DNA from: CAYXZQ01 sp963717515
Lineage (GTDB): Archaea > Nanobdellota > Nanobdellia > Woesearchaeales > DSVV01
Assembly (NCBI GenBank): GCA_963717515.1
Contig: OY970338.1
Span: 868,001-932,000, forward strand
Reading direction: 5' to 3'
Length of the DNA stretch: 64,000 bases
Positions within the stretch are counted from its first letter, which is position 1. Each line of letters starts with the position of its first letter. Below the pieces are notes generated by a model, which was not told the DNA's origin, made no database searches, and saw only the letters and a list, made by a program, of their open reading frames with translations. The translations under genes and the position numbers were made by a program. Positions 8,540-17,868 of the stretch are shown here, piece by piece.

Positions 8540-8746
8540 ATGCCTTTGAAGAAAATGGAATGCGCACTATGCAGGAAACCGATAAAGGATTATCATCCGA
8601 GGCTCAACAGGCTTAAGATTGACGAATCCTCACACGCAGACATCTGCCAGGGTTGCATCGACAAGCTCATGAAATGGCAGCAGAAGATATATGCTGACCT
8701 TTTCCCCACAAAAGCTGCTAGGAAAAGGTTCGGGAAAAACATATAA
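8540..8746 (+). CDS. Small zinc-ribbon protein, 68 aa
   Basis: Two CxxC knuckles, CALCRKP near residue 7-10 and CQGC near 36-39, define a treble-clef or zinc-ribbon fold, followed by a basic helix (KWQQKIYADLFPTKAARKRFGK). Probably nucleic-acid or protein binding. A TATA element (TTTTTATATAATC) near 8518-8528 fits either the ATG at 8540 or one at 8555 that would begin MECALC. Its 3' end overlaps the promoter of the ABC ATPase gene. Confidence 0.7.
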   Translation: MPLKKMECALCRKPIKDYHPRLNRLKIDESSHADICQGCIDKLMKWQQKIYADLFPTKAARKRFGKNI

Positions 8747-8774
8747 AGCAGTAGAAAAATTAAATCTGCACCGA

Positions 8775-9476
8775 ATGCTAAAGGCAAAGCACATAACCAA
8801 GGACTACGGAGGCTTCAAGCTCAGAGACATTAACCTGCAGCTCGATGAGGGCCAGCTCTTCGGCTGCCTGGGACCGAACGGCTCTGGCAAATCGACGCTT
8901 GTGAAGATACTTACCGGCCAGATACGGCCGACAAAGGGCGAAGTCTCTGTATTGGGCATCGATGTCGTGAAGGACCCTGTCGGAGCAAGGGAGAAGATGG
9001 GGATAATACCTGAGCAGGAATCCCCTCCATCGTTTCTTACTGTTTCTGAGTATCTGCAATTCATATGCAAAGTGAGAAAGATCAGCACTGACGCCATAGG
9101 CAGGTGGCTCGATTTCTTCGATTTCGCCCATGAGAAGGACACTCTCATAAAGGACCTCTCAAGGGGGACCAAGCAGAAGCTTGTCGCGACACAGGCATTC
9201 ATCCACGAGCCGAGGATAGTGTTCATCGACGAGCCGCTCATAAACCTAGACCCGATAATGCAAAAGAAGTTCAAGAAGTACCTGGTGGATTATGTAAAGA
9301 AGAAGAACACCATCTTCCTCTCGACCCACATACTCAGCATCGCTGACGAGATCTGCACGCATGTAGGCATCCTCAAGGACGGCAGGTCCATACTCCAGGA
9401 GAGCATGGCTGATGTCAGGAAAAGCAAGAAAGACCTGGAAGACCTCTTCATAGGCGCAGTGGACAATGGAAAATAA
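8775..9476 (+). CDS. ABC transporter ATP-binding protein
   Basis: 233 residues. Walker A GPNGSGKST, Q-loop IPEQESP, signature LSRGTKQKL, Walker B RIVFIDEP with the D-loop LINLDP, and an H-loop STHILS are all present. The order and the short length match DRA/NatA-type exporter ATPases. The ATG at 8775 is chosen because an ACATATAAAG element lies about 30 bases upstream; the longer frame has no support. The 3' end overlaps the permease gene by 11 bases, so the two form one exporter. Confidence 0.92.
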   Translation: MLKAKHITKDYGGFKLRDINLQLDEGQLFGCLGPNGSGKSTLVKILTGQIRPTKGEVSVLGIDVVKDPVGAREKMGIIPEQESPPSFLTVSEYLQFICKVRKISTDAIGRWLDFFDFAHEKDTLIKDLSRGTKQKLVATQAFIHEPRIVFIDEPLINLDPIMQKKFKKYLVDYVKKKNTIFLSTHILSIADEICTHVGILKDGRSILQESMADVRKSKKDLEDLFIGAVDNGK

Positions 9477-10863
9477 TCTGCTCAGGTACATGCTGCTGGA
9501 AGAGATAAGGCTTCACAGCGAGCTCAGGGGGAGCAGAAATTTTTTCCTATTTCCGTTTATCCTCTGCATACTTGCTGCCTTCATCACATTCTTCATGAGC
9601 AGCTACTCATCTTTCGGCGGGTCAGGAAGCCTGGTCCCTGCATTCATCATCGTATTTTTCGCCTTCGGCATAATGTCAGGGACATTCGGCCTCCATGCAA
9701 CTGACTATCTGGAGAGGCGGTTCGGGGATTTCGGCAAGCTTTTCTCAAACGCCCTTGTCCTCCCCATAAGGCTCAGCACCATATTCATGACAGCTGCTGT
9801 GAGCGATTCCATATTCTATTTCGGGTGGTTCATCATACCCATCATCGCCGGGGTCGCTATCGGGCTGCTGCTCACAGGCAGCAGCATAGCTCACATCCCT
9901 TTACTGCTGCTTTCAATATCATCCGCATTCATCATGGGAATATCCATCTCATTTTTCCTGACTGTTCTGCTGACCAGGTCAAAGGCGGCATTCTACTCAA
10001 GCCTTGCCGTTATAGCTGTCATCTCAGCATTCGGGTTCATGAGATACAGCATGTCGTTCTTCCTGCCGTATTACATGTATGAAAATCCCGGATTTCTCAG
10101 CATACTCTCCAACCTGCTGCTGATAACCATCCTGCTTTTCCTTACTGCTAAGATAATAGGCAATGAATACAGCTCGATCAGGACAAAGAAAATGCACAGG
10201 TCGCTCAGGTTCTGGAATTCCAACACATTCCTGTTCAAGGATTTCATCGACCTATACAGGACGCACGGCCTGGTCGCAAAGCCGCTGTTCAATGTAGTGA
10301 TACCGTCGATACTGATGATCCTTCTCCTCAGCAGCATCGACCTTTTCAAGGGGGAGTTGTCAGCTGTCACTAACAACCTTGTATTTGTCGGGATCCTCCT
10401 CGGCACATTGAGCATCAACTTCTTCAATATCCTGCTCTCAGGCGACTCGTTCGACTACTACGTGTTTTTGCCGGCAAAACTGGAGGATTTCATACTCCCT
10501 AAGATGATGTTATCCCAGGTGATCTGCTCCATTATCGGCATTGTGCTGCTGGTCTTCTATGCAGGGGCCAACTCGGAATATGCAAACCTGCCAGCTGGAA
10601 TCGTGATGCTCCTCTCCTTCATCTTCTACACCATGTGCATAAGCCTTTTCATAAACGGCCTCAAGCCCAACGACAATTCCCTCAATATCACGAGCCTGGG
10701 CTGGATGATGCTCCTTTTCCTTCCTGTAATAATCGCCGGCATGGTACTGCCGTTCCTGTTAGCATCATTCTTCGTATACATGCTCTTTGCAGTCCTTCTG
10801 GGCATCCTGGGGCTCTGGTTCTACAGGATGGGCATCAGGAAATGGACTGGGATGCTGGGATAA
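9466..10863 (+). CDS. ABC exporter membrane subunit, 465 aa
   Basis: Around 12 hydrophobic segments and no soluble domain. It begins inside the ATPase gene and is its evident partner. Length and the pattern of paired helices suit a large ABC-2-type permease. A segment near the C-terminus (VIIAGMVLPFLLASFFVYML then WFYRMGIRKWTGMLG) recurs as a decayed fragment at 18070-18210, so a second copy of this exporter once existed nearby. Substrate unknown. Confidence 0.85.
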   Translation: MENNLLRYMLLEEIRLHSELRGSRNFFLFPFILCILAAFITFFMSSYSSFGGSGSLVPAFIIVFFAFGIMSGTFGLHATDYLERRFGDFGKLFSNALVLPIRLSTIFMTAAVSDSIFYFGWFIIPIIAGVAIGLLLTGSSIAHIPLLLLSISSAFIMGISISFFLTVLLTRSKAAFYSSLAVIAVISAFGFMRYSMSFFLPYYMYENPGFLSILSNLLLITILLFLTAKIIGNEYSSIRTKKMHRSLRFWNSNTFLFKDFIDLYRTHGLVAKPLFNVVIPSILMILLLSSIDLFKGELSAVTNNLVFVGILLGTLSINFFNILLSGDSFDYYVFLPAKLEDFILPKMMLSQVICSIIGIVLLVFYAGANSEYANLPAGIVMLLSFIFYTMCISLFINGLKPNDNSLNITSLGWMMLLFLPVIIAGMVLPFLLASFFVYMLFAVLLGILGLWFYRMGIRKWTGMLG

Positions 10864-10928
10864 TGAATGATATCCAGATAGGTCTGAAAACCAAATACCT
10901 AAGTTTTCTATGACCATGTCTATAGAAG

Positions 10929-11192
10929 TCATTGTCTGACATTTTTCTGCAATTCATATCCTTCCCCGGTCAGCTCATATACCCTGCCGATAACGTCTTT
11001 TGGGTTTTTGCATACCACAAGACCATGACTGACCAGACCCTTCAGTGCCCTGCTGGTCTCAGGCAGGCTCAGCCCTGTCCTCTTCGCAATATGGCTGACC
11101 AGCGACGGCCTGTCCATTGCAGTCATGACTAACAGTCTCTGCTTCCCTCTCATGACAAAACTGAACTTTTTCCAGTATTCTTCTTCAGGCAT
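10929..11192 (-). CDS. Winged-helix transcription regulator, 87 aa
   Basis: Compact winged helix: VMRGKQRLLVMTAMDRPSLVSHIAKRTGLSLPETSRALKGLVSHGLVVCKNPKDVIGRVYELTGEGYEL. The recognition helix is LPETSRALKGL and the wing follows VVCKNP. No ligand domain is attached. It is about 70% identical to the regulator 264 bases further on the same strand, a tandem duplication. Upstream DNA has a TATA element and a CCAATAA-type motif also found before the second copy and the surface gene at 12297, which may be the shared operator. Confidence 0.82.
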   Translation of the reverse strand: MPEEEYWKKFSFVMRGKQRLLVMTAMDRPSLVSHIAKRTGLSLPETSRALKGLVSHGLVVCKNPKDVIGRVYELTGEGYELQKNVRQ

Positions 11193-11455
11193 ATTTCATC
11201 AATTTTATGAATAGTTATTGCCAATATAAAAACTTATTGGAAATTTTTCGGAAAATATGCCTGAAGAACTGATCTTTATGGCAAAATGATATAAATTGAT
11301 ATCTAATGGTATATGATCCAACAGGAGAAATATCTATTTCCGGAATTATCTTCAATCATCCTATGAAATATTGAAATATCTGAGAAGACAACAAGATATG
11401 CCATGTCCGGGATAGCTGGTTACGACCATATGATGAAAATATGGAAAATAGTTGA

Positions 11456-11716
11456 TTATTTGACTTTCTTCTGTATCTGGTAGCCTTTATCTGTCAACCC
11501 ATATACCCTTCCAAGATGGTCTTCAGGATTCTTGCACACTGCTAGGCCCTGTCCGACCAACCCCTTCAATGCCCTGCTTGTCTCAGCCAGGCTCAATTCT
11601 GTCTTCTTCGCTATCTGGCTGACCAACTGGGGCCCGTCAAGCACATGCAGTACTTTTTTCCTCTGCTTCCCTCTCATGACATAGCTAAACTTTTTCCAAT
11701 ATTCCGCATCAGGCAT
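11456..11716 (-). CDS. Winged-helix transcription regulator, tandem paralogue, 86 aa
   Basis: Same fold and length as the regulator at 10929-11192: EYWKKFSYVMRGKQRKKVLH, ELSLAETSRALKGLVGQGLAVCKNP, GRVYGLTDKGYQIQKK. The recognition helix differs at few positions (LAETSRALKGL against LPETSRALKGL), so both may bind the same site. The TATA-like TTTAAATATTTCC lies upstream of the ATG. It is divergent to the surface-protein cluster that starts at 12297, which makes that cluster a plausible target. Confidence 0.82.
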   Translation of the reverse strand: MPDAEYWKKFSYVMRGKQRKKVLHVLDGPQLVSQIAKKTELSLAETSRALKGLVGQGLAVCKNPEDHLGRVYGLTDKGYQIQKKVK

Positions 11717-12296
11717 ATTGCATCAATCTAATGAGTAGTTTTTGGAAATATTTAAATTAATTTATCTATATATTGAATAAATATAAACAAGATATATGCA
11801 ATTTATTGGCAAAAAATAAATTTTGTGCTTATTTGATCCCATCTGTGTACAATAATGCTCAGGCGGATGGGTCATGGCATCGCGCCCTATCCAAGCCTCG
11901 AAGAAAATTAATTGATCGCTGAATTCATCAATAGCCCGAGCAATTATTTTCGACGTGTCATTTGCATTTTTTTTGAAAGTTTATCTTGTAAAAACTATTG
12001 GATAAATTCATGGATAATGTGATTAAATTCTATTTTAGGATAAACTTAGCTAGAAATTTATCCCAAATCGACCAATAAATTTAAATACCTAAAATTAAAT
12101 ATCTATTTATATATAATATATTAACATAAGATATACAATTTATTGGCAAACATTTAAATATATGTACGCAGATAAGTATAATATTGGATAACCGGACAGA
12201 TCAAGCATCAAGGACCTGTGCAGCCAATAGCAATAGGAAATTGAGACCGATTGCAGACAGATGATCCATACATTGTATTATCGTCATGTTTGACAG
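11717..12296. other. AT-rich regulatory spacer, 580 bases, between regulator and surface-protein gene
   Basis: No gene seen. It is very AT-rich with several TATA-like elements (TTTAAATA at about 12151-12158 and others at 12077-12130). It contains a 15-base direct repeat and an inverted partial copy described separately. The surface gene has a leader of about 110 bases if the TTTAAATATATG element at 12151 is its promoter, long for this genome. Confidence 0.5.
11799..12150. promoter_or_regulatory. Repeated TTATTGG-type operator candidates
   Basis: CAATTTATTGGCAAA occurs at 11799-11813 and 12136-12150 in direct orientation. CCAATAAATT at 12072-12081 is an inverted partial copy. Related TTATTGG and ATTGCCAAT sequences stand at 11217-11240 before the other regulator gene. 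The 12136 copy abuts the TATA element of the surface cluster, the position expected for a repressor or activator site. Confidence 0.45.
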
Positions 12297-15200
12297 ATGA
12301 GAAAAATAGAGGTGATAGGCAGTAAGAATACCAGATTGATTATAGTGGCCTTGTTTTCTTCCATCCTGTATTCTATTCTGGCCGGAAATGCATATGCTGT
12401 CTCGATCGATTCTGTTGTCCTGAATTCAACCTCTGGATATAATTTCACGATTGATGATCTGACTGCCCATGCCCAGGGACTAGACCCTGCTGATTCTAAT
12501 ATCAGCTATGAGTGGTATAAGGATGGAAAAGTGCTGCCATTTGAAGCAGATGGTGATCATAACTGGACATCGCCTGGAAATTATGGCGACCTGATATATT
12601 CGATAGTATCTGATCCTTCCGGCAATATCTATGCAGGGGGATATTATAATACAGCAGGAACCGGAACCGAGACAGGATTTGGATGGAGAATCATGAAATT
12701 TGATCCTGATTTCGGCTTTGTCAGGGATTATAACTGGACATCGCCTGGTGATTATGATGATGTCATCAATTCGATAGTATCTGATCCTTCCGGCAACATC
12801 TACGCAGGAGGATATTATGATTCAGGCGGAACTGGAATCGATACAGGGATTGACTGGAGAATTGTGAAACTCGACCCGGATCTGAACATTGTCAAGGATT
12901 ACAACTGGACATCGCCGGGAGATTTCAATGATGGGATCCTTTCAATCAGGATAGATCCTTGGGGCAATATCTATGCAGGGGGATATTTTGATTCTTCAGG
13001 TACAGGTACAAATACAGGGATTGACTGGAGGATTGTGAAACTCGACCCGGATCTGGGCTTTGTCAGCGACTATAACTGGACATCGCCCGGGATCTTCGGC
13101 GATATGATATATTCTGTCGAGACTGATCCATCCGGCAACATCTATGCAGCAGGATATTATAACACAGGCGGAACCACAACCAATACAGGGATTGACTGGA
13201 GGATTGTGAAACTCGACCCGGATCTGGACTTCATCAGGGATTACAACTGGACATCGCCGGGGACATTCACAGATAAGATATATTCGATCGAGTCTGAGCA
13301 TTCCGGCAATATCTATGCAGCCGGATATCATGACACAGCCGGGACCGGGACCGACACAGGATACGGATGGAGGATTGTGAAACTGGATAATGATCTTGAC
13401 CTTATCAAGGATTACAACTGGACATCGCCGGGAAATTATGATGATCAGCCAGGGTTTGATCCAATCGAGATCGATGCATCCGGCAACATCTACGCAGGTG
13501 GATATTATAACACAGGCGGAACCACAACCAATACTGGGATTGACTGGAGGATTGTGAAACTGAGCCCGGATCTGGACTTTATCAGGGATTACAACTGGAC
13601 ATCGCCGGGGATCTTCACTGATAAGGTATATTCGATCGAGTCTGACCATTCCGGCAATATCTATGCAGGCGGATACTATGACGCAGCCGGGACCGGGACC
13701 GACACAGGATATGGGTGGAGAATTGTGAAATTATCTGAACAGACAGATCAATCGCTTGAGAGCTCATATACAACTGTCGGAGAGGACTGGATGGTCAGCG
13801 CTACTCCGGTCTATGACGGTGTTGCGGGTGCAAGCGTGCTCAGCAATGAGCTGACCATCATCGAGATGTCTGACTTGACAGACCCGGCCTGGGAGGGCAA
13901 TACGACAGACCTGACATCAGATTCGACCATCGGAGATATTGTCCATTTCAACATCACGCTCAACGATGCAAACCCGGACAGCTATATCTTCAGCTGGCTC
14001 AATACGACTGACTGGATCAATGACACGCCAGGACAATATTCAGACGGGGAAGAAATATCAGTCACTAAGACTGTCCCTGCAGACACTGGGACAGTCAGCT
14101 GGACATGGTATGTCAACGACACCTTCGGGAACTCAGTCCAGACAGATGTATGGAGCATAGTCCTCAGAGACTCGACCGATCCTTCAATCGATTTCACAGC
14201 ACCTACGACTGAAACAGGGAACACAACGCAATCATGGGTCTCTGCCAATGTCACTGCGTCAGACAATATAGGGATTGACACAATTGTCCTCAATCTTTAC
14301 AACACATCCGGGCTTATCAGGAGCAATAGATCATCTTCAAGCCCATTGTTCATCAACTTCACTGATCTTCCATACGGGACCTACCATATAAATGCTACTG
14401 TCAATGACACAAGCGGAAACCTTGATTCGACAGAGACAAGGACAATTTCAATCTCTGAAGCTATTAAACTGTTGAATATCACGTTGAATATAGAGATTAA
14501 CACATATCAACACCTCAACAGCACAGGAGAGATGACGAACATGAGCATCATCTTGAAAGATGGAGGAGAGATCATTCACGAGAAAGTTGCGGACCAGGCC
14601 TATACAGTGAACATACCGGAAGGGGTTTATGACGAATTTATTTTTGGAGCATACGACCAAGAGATAACAGCTACCCTCAGGTCAGTGGATATTGACAGCC
14701 TCACCAACGCGACATTCGGGATCGATAAGCATCATGAAGAGGCAGGTTATCTGGCCACATATGGGATCGACAACGGTTTTTCATTTGCAAATGCGACAGT
14801 GACGATAGATTATTCAGGATTGGACTTCACAAACGAGAATTATCTGAAGCTCTATCACTGCGCAGATTATGTCTTCATGACAAGGACCTGCCGGGGCGGA
14901 TGGAATGATGTCACAGGTTCAGCCCAACAGGACACAGATGATGATCATTTCACCTACCTGACGGCATCTTTCAGCGGATTTGGCATCAGTGAAGAGATAC
15001 CTGATACAGCTCCATCAGGAGGAGGCAGAAGAAGCCATTCCACTGTCATCAATGATCAGGCACCCGAAGCAATTCTTGTGAATAATACTTCTGTCGAAAC
15101 TCCCGAGGTTGAGATGCAATCTGCTGAAGGTACAGCCCCAGAAGCACCGCGTGAAAAGGCAGCAGAACCTGAAAGACCAGATGACATGAGTGAAGGCTTT

Positions 15201-15617
15201 CCTGAACAATTGTTTGACATATCTTTCAGGATCGATGACAATATGATGCAGTCATCTGATGACCTGAGCGCAGTCATAACTTTTGTAAGCTTCGGGACTG
15301 TCCCAACTCCTGTCGATCTGACCTACAGGATACTGGATATCTCAGGAAAAGAAGTATATAATGAAAAAGGGACCGTCACTGTGACAACAGAGGAAGTCGT
15401 GAGAAAGAGCTTCAATGGCCTGGACCTTTCTGATGGAGAATATTCATTGGTGCTGAGCACACTATATGGAAACGATGTTGCAGATGATTTCAGGCAGGGA
15501 TTTACAATAAGTGCAGGAAAGAAAAGGTCCTACACATGGATATGGATCATCGGCGAGATCATATCAGTCGTCTATCTGATCGGATTATTCAGGTCAGGGA
15601 TGTGGAGGGTTACTTAA
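12297..15617 (+). CDS. Large cell-surface protein with seven propeller-like repeats, Ig-like and PGF-pre-PGF-like regions
   Basis: 1106 residues. A signal peptide (LIIVALFSSILYSILAGNAYA) is followed by seven repeats of about 57 residues (near 85-480) of the form NWTSPG..YSI.SDPSGNIYAGGYY....TGTDTG..WRIVKL, the pattern of SBBP-type beta-propeller blades. Ig-like strands follow (about 490-720), then a domain ending YLTASFSGFGISEE and a GGGRR linker, like PGF-pre-PGF regions of archaeal surface proteins. A Pro/Glu-rich linker, a second Ig-like domain (about 970-1075) and one C-terminal membrane helix (WIWIIGEIISVVYLIGLF) complete it. Each blade starts with an N-W-T glycosylation sequon. Likely a membrane-anchored S-layer or ligand-binding protein. 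The stop overlaps the next start (TAATG). Confidence 0.85.
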   Translation: MRKIEVIGSKNTRLIIVALFSSILYSILAGNAYAVSIDSVVLNSTSGYNFTIDDLTAHAQGLDPADSNISYEWYKDGKVLPFEADGDHNWTSPGNYGDLIYSIVSDPSGNIYAGGYYNTAGTGTETGFGWRIMKFDPDFGFVRDYNWTSPGDYDDVINSIVSDPSGNIYAGGYYDSGGTGIDTGIDWRIVKLDPDLNIVKDYNWTSPGDFNDGILSIRIDPWGNIYAGGYFDSSGTGTNTGIDWRIVKLDPDLGFVSDYNWTSPGIFGDMIYSVETDPSGNIYAAGYYNTGGTTTNTGIDWRIVKLDPDLDFIRDYNWTSPGTFTDKIYSIESEHSGNIYAAGYHDTAGTGTDTGYGWRIVKLDNDLDLIKDYNWTSPGNYDDQPGFDPIEIDASGNIYAGGYYNTGGTTTNTGIDWRIVKLSPDLDFIRDYNWTSPGIFTDKVYSIESDHSGNIYAGGYYDAAGTGTDTGYGWRIVKLSEQTDQSLESSYTTVGEDWMVSATPVYDGVAGASVLSNELTIIEMSDLTDPAWEGNTTDLTSDSTIGDIVHFNITLNDANPDSYIFSWLNTTDWINDTPGQYSDGEEISVTKTVPADTGTVSWTWYVNDTFGNSVQTDVWSIVLRDSTDPSIDFTAPTTETGNTTQSWVSANVTASDNIGIDTIVLNLYNTSGLIRSNRSSSSPLFINFTDLPYGTYHINATVNDTSGNLDSTETRTISISEAIKLLNITLNIEINTYQHLNSTGEMTNMSIILKDGGEIIHEKVADQAYTVNIPEGVYDEFIFGAYDQEITATLRSVDIDSLTNATFGIDKHHEEAGYLATYGIDNGFSFANATVTIDYSGLDFTNENYLKLYHCADYVFMTRTCRGGWNDVTGSAQQDTDDDHFTYLTASFSGFGISEEIPDTAPSGGGRRSHSTVINDQAPEAILVNNTSVETPEVEMQSAEGTAPEAPREKAAEPERPDDMSEGFPEQLFDISFRIDDNMMQSSDDLSAVITFVSFGTVPTPVDLTYRILDISGKEVYNEKGTVTVTTEEVVRKSFNGLDLSDGEYSLVLSTLYGNDVADDFRQGFTISAGKKRSYTWIWIIGEIISVVYLIGLFRSGMWRVT
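12561..13735 (+). repeat. Seven tandem coding repeats, two-blade duplication visible
   Basis: Seven copies of about 165-180 bases start with AACTGGACATCGCC. Repeats 4-5 and 6-7 match each other as a pair (both have TTTNTGIDWRIVKL then DFIRDYNWTSPG, then TGTDTGYGWRIVKL), so the array grew by duplicating two blades at once. High nucleotide identity suggests recent growth or homogenisation. Confidence 0.8.
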
Positions 15618-16525
15618 TGCGCAAAAAAATAAGAGAAATAATCATTAGAAGGATAGAATTATTCCTGCTCTTATTCTTTTTATTGATATCCATCCTGGTG
15701 GTATTATTCTTTATCGAGAGAAATATGGTTACAGACATGCATAATAAAGCTCTTCAGGCGCTGGCTGATGATGAAGCGTCATTGATAAACGACTTTTTTG
15801 TCAATCAAAACGAGAAATTATCGATCATCGGTTCAATGACTGTCTTCAAGGATGCAGTCTTATACCCTGATGATCCAGCAACAATAAGCATAGCCAAAAA
15901 TCAGATAGATGCCCTGAAAGACCTGATTCCAGGAATCAGCCTGATGAGCTCCCAGGGTATAGTCTCCATCGGAGATAATGACCTTCCAGGAACAGATTAC
16001 AGCGAGCATCCATATTATCTTGCAAAGAGGCATGACGTCATGTTTACGGAATATTATGATCCATTGAGAAAAGGGTATTACTATGCAATCATCGGGCCGA
16101 TCAATGACACATCAGGCAAGAGGATCATCGGAAGGATAGCCTTTGACATACCTATAGAGGAAATAAACAACAAGATCATAATGAACTCAATAAGTGAAAC
16201 AGTTGAGGTCTATCTTATCGACAACGCCGGCATGCTCCTGACCGAATCGAAATATATAGGAAAGGACAATGTGAAAGGGGTGATGATCCAGCAGATCAAA
16301 AGCTTTGGTGCTGTAAACTGCCTTAACCATATTGAGAAGTTAGAATCTGATAATTCTACTGTACAACATGAGGAGAAGATTGCCAGATATAAGAATTATA
16401 TGGGAGATGAAGTCATGGGAGCCCATGCATATGTCCCTTCCATCAAGGCATGCGTCATAGTAGAACAGAGATGTGAAGATTTCATGAAGTATGATATGAT
16501 CGATTATATAAAAAAAATCTTATGA
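15617..16525 (+). CDS. Membrane-anchored Cache-domain ectodomain protein lacking an output domain
   Basis: 302 residues. A basic head and one membrane helix (FLLLFFLLISILVVLFFI, about 14-31) precede an extracellular domain. DDEASLINDFFVNQNEKLSIIGS, HPYYLAKRHDVMFTEYY, YYYAIIGPINDTSGKRIIGRIAFDI, VYLIDNAGMLLTESKYIG and the closing YMGDEVMGAHAYVPSIKACVIVEQ follow the double-Cache layout of histidine kinase sensors. In those proteins a second helix, HAMP and kinase follow; here the chain ends after the sensor. It begins at the stop of the surface protein, so it is cotranslated with it. It may sense or bind a ligand together with the surface protein. Confidence 0.8.
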   Translation: MRKKIREIIIRRIELFLLLFFLLISILVVLFFIERNMVTDMHNKALQALADDEASLINDFFVNQNEKLSIIGSMTVFKDAVLYPDDPATISIAKNQIDALKDLIPGISLMSSQGIVSIGDNDLPGTDYSEHPYYLAKRHDVMFTEYYDPLRKGYYYAIIGPINDTSGKRIIGRIAFDIPIEEINNKIIMNSISETVEVYLIDNAGMLLTESKYIGKDNVKGVMIQQIKSFGAVNCLNHIEKLESDNSTVQHEEKIARYKNYMGDEVMGAHAYVPSIKACVIVEQRCEDFMKYDMIDYIKKIL

Positions 16526-16540
16526 TTGAGGTGAATCAAC

Positions 16541-17245
16541 TTGAAAAGAAATACAAGAATATTGATGGGTTTTATATCAGTCATATTATTCATCCTGATC
16601 CAGATGGCAATGACCTATCATCTGCAGGACCAGCTTTATAAGAGAACCATAGAAATAAAGAATATCGAATCACCTTTGGAAGTCATGTCTGAACAGGTGA
16701 TAGGTTATGACGCAATGCTGACAGGTGCTGTCCATGAAGCCCTGCTTAATTCCCTGGAAGGGGATGTCAGAGGGGTCAGAGAGCGGAGGCTGTATTATGA
16801 TAAGATAGGTGTAAGATTAGATGATCTGTTGAAGAGAGATTCGAGGATCCTCATCTCCCAGAGCAAAAGGCCTGAAGACATTAAGGAGAAAGTATATGTC
16901 ATCCTTGACCTTTTGGATAAAGAGAACATCGAGCTTGTGAACCTTGAGACAGAAGCGTTTGATGCGATGGAGAAGAATGACACAGAGACTGCCTACGCCC
17001 TGACAATGGGAGCAGAATACAGGCTATACAAGGATGAGCTTTATGAGAATTACAGAGCCTGGTCAGACATCGAGCATTCAGTGACTTCTGATGTCCGCAG
17101 CAATATCCTCAGGAGATCTCAGATAATAATCTATCTTAATCTCGGCATTTCGATCGGGATAATGGTCATGATAATAATAACGCTTCTGACCATACGCTCT
17201 TTTGTTTGTGGGAAAGGGAGGCCATCATCAGCAAATGGAAAATGA
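16541..17245 (+). CDS. Orphan helical-bundle sensor ectodomain with two membrane helices
   Basis: 234 residues. Membrane helices lie near 6-26 and 198-220; between them is an all-helical region with PLEVMSEQVIGYDAMLTGAV and LYYDKIGVRLDDLL, resembling the helical-bundle input domain of chemoreceptors and histidine kinases (the YDxxLT motif). The cytoplasmic tail is only about 14 residues (FVCGKGRPSSANGK), so there is no signalling module. Start is TTG at 16541, chosen because GAGGTGA lies six bases before it and no ATG fits. It follows the Cache protein by 15 bases in the same operon. Confidence 0.78.
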   Translation: MKRNTRILMGFISVILFILIQMAMTYHLQDQLYKRTIEIKNIESPLEVMSEQVIGYDAMLTGAVHEALLNSLEGDVRGVRERRLYYDKIGVRLDDLLKRDSRILISQSKRPEDIKEKVYVILDLLDKENIELVNLETEAFDAMEKNDTETAYALTMGAEYRLYKDELYENYRAWSDIEHSVTSDVRSNILRRSQIIIYLNLGISIGIMVMIIITLLTIRSFVCGKGRPSSANGK

Positions 17246-17361
17246 GGGAGCAGGCTGATATGCTCAGGAAGTTTCACTCATGTTCCTGCATGAGTAAAAA
17301 ATAAAAACCTGCCTGCAAAATAAAAGGATTTTTATACCTATGAAATTATCATGAATTAAAT

Positions 17362-17868
17362 ATGAAGATATTGTCAATCGTATCTGTCTGTGCAATATTT
17401 GCCCTGATCATCTTAGTAGATTTCTCCTCGGCCATGTCAGCAGAGATCAGCATTCCAGCAAATCATTTAGAAGTCCAGGCAGGAGATGAGGTTTTTTTTG
17501 AGACAGAGGTCAAATGGCCGGAAAATACAGAGAGAAAGGACCTGAGGCTCGAGTATTCCATCAGGGATGCAGACGGGGAGGAGATCGCATATATGAAGGT
17601 CCTAAAAGCAATAGAGACCCAGGCCTCGTTCATGGACCAGATAACCATACCTGAAAGCACAAAAGGCGGAACATATAAGATATTTCTCACATTGACAGAT
17701 TATAAAGACATGGAACAGGAGATCGCCGCCAGCTTCAAGGTTGTCGGAAACTCCCTGGATTCATACAAATTCTATCTTATGATAATCCTGGGAGTCATTG
17801 GATTGATTGCTTTATTCATAGTCATCGAATTATTCATACTGATCAGGAAAAAACAATCTGGACCTTAG
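17362..17868 (+). CDS. Small Ig-like secreted protein with C-terminal membrane anchor
   Basis: 168 residues. A signal peptide (ILSIVSVCAIFALIILVDFSSAMSA) is followed by one beta-sandwich domain: LEVQAGDEVFFETEV, DLRLEYSIRDADGEEIAYMK, GTYKIFLTLTDYKD, IAASFKVVG. The last helix (SYKFYLMIILGVIGLIALFIVIELFIL) and RKKQ tail anchor it. The domain has the same strand plan as the last extracellular domain of the 1106-residue protein, so the two may share a binding partner. It has its own TATA element (TTTTTATACC) about 25 bases upstream. Confidence 0.78.
   Translation: MKILSIVSVCAIFALIILVDFSSAMSAEISIPANHLEVQAGDEVFFETEVKWPENTERKDLRLEYSIRDADGEEIAYMKVLKAIETQASFMDQITIPESTKGGTYKIFLTLTDYKDMEQEIAASFKVVGNSLDSYKFYLMIILGVIGLIALFIVIELFILIRKKQSGP

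Noticed and set aside
12996..13649. 217-codon open frame on the minus strand across the surface-protein repeats
   Set aside because: It is the antisense of the repeat array; its own 'repeats' are only the mirror of the coding repeats.
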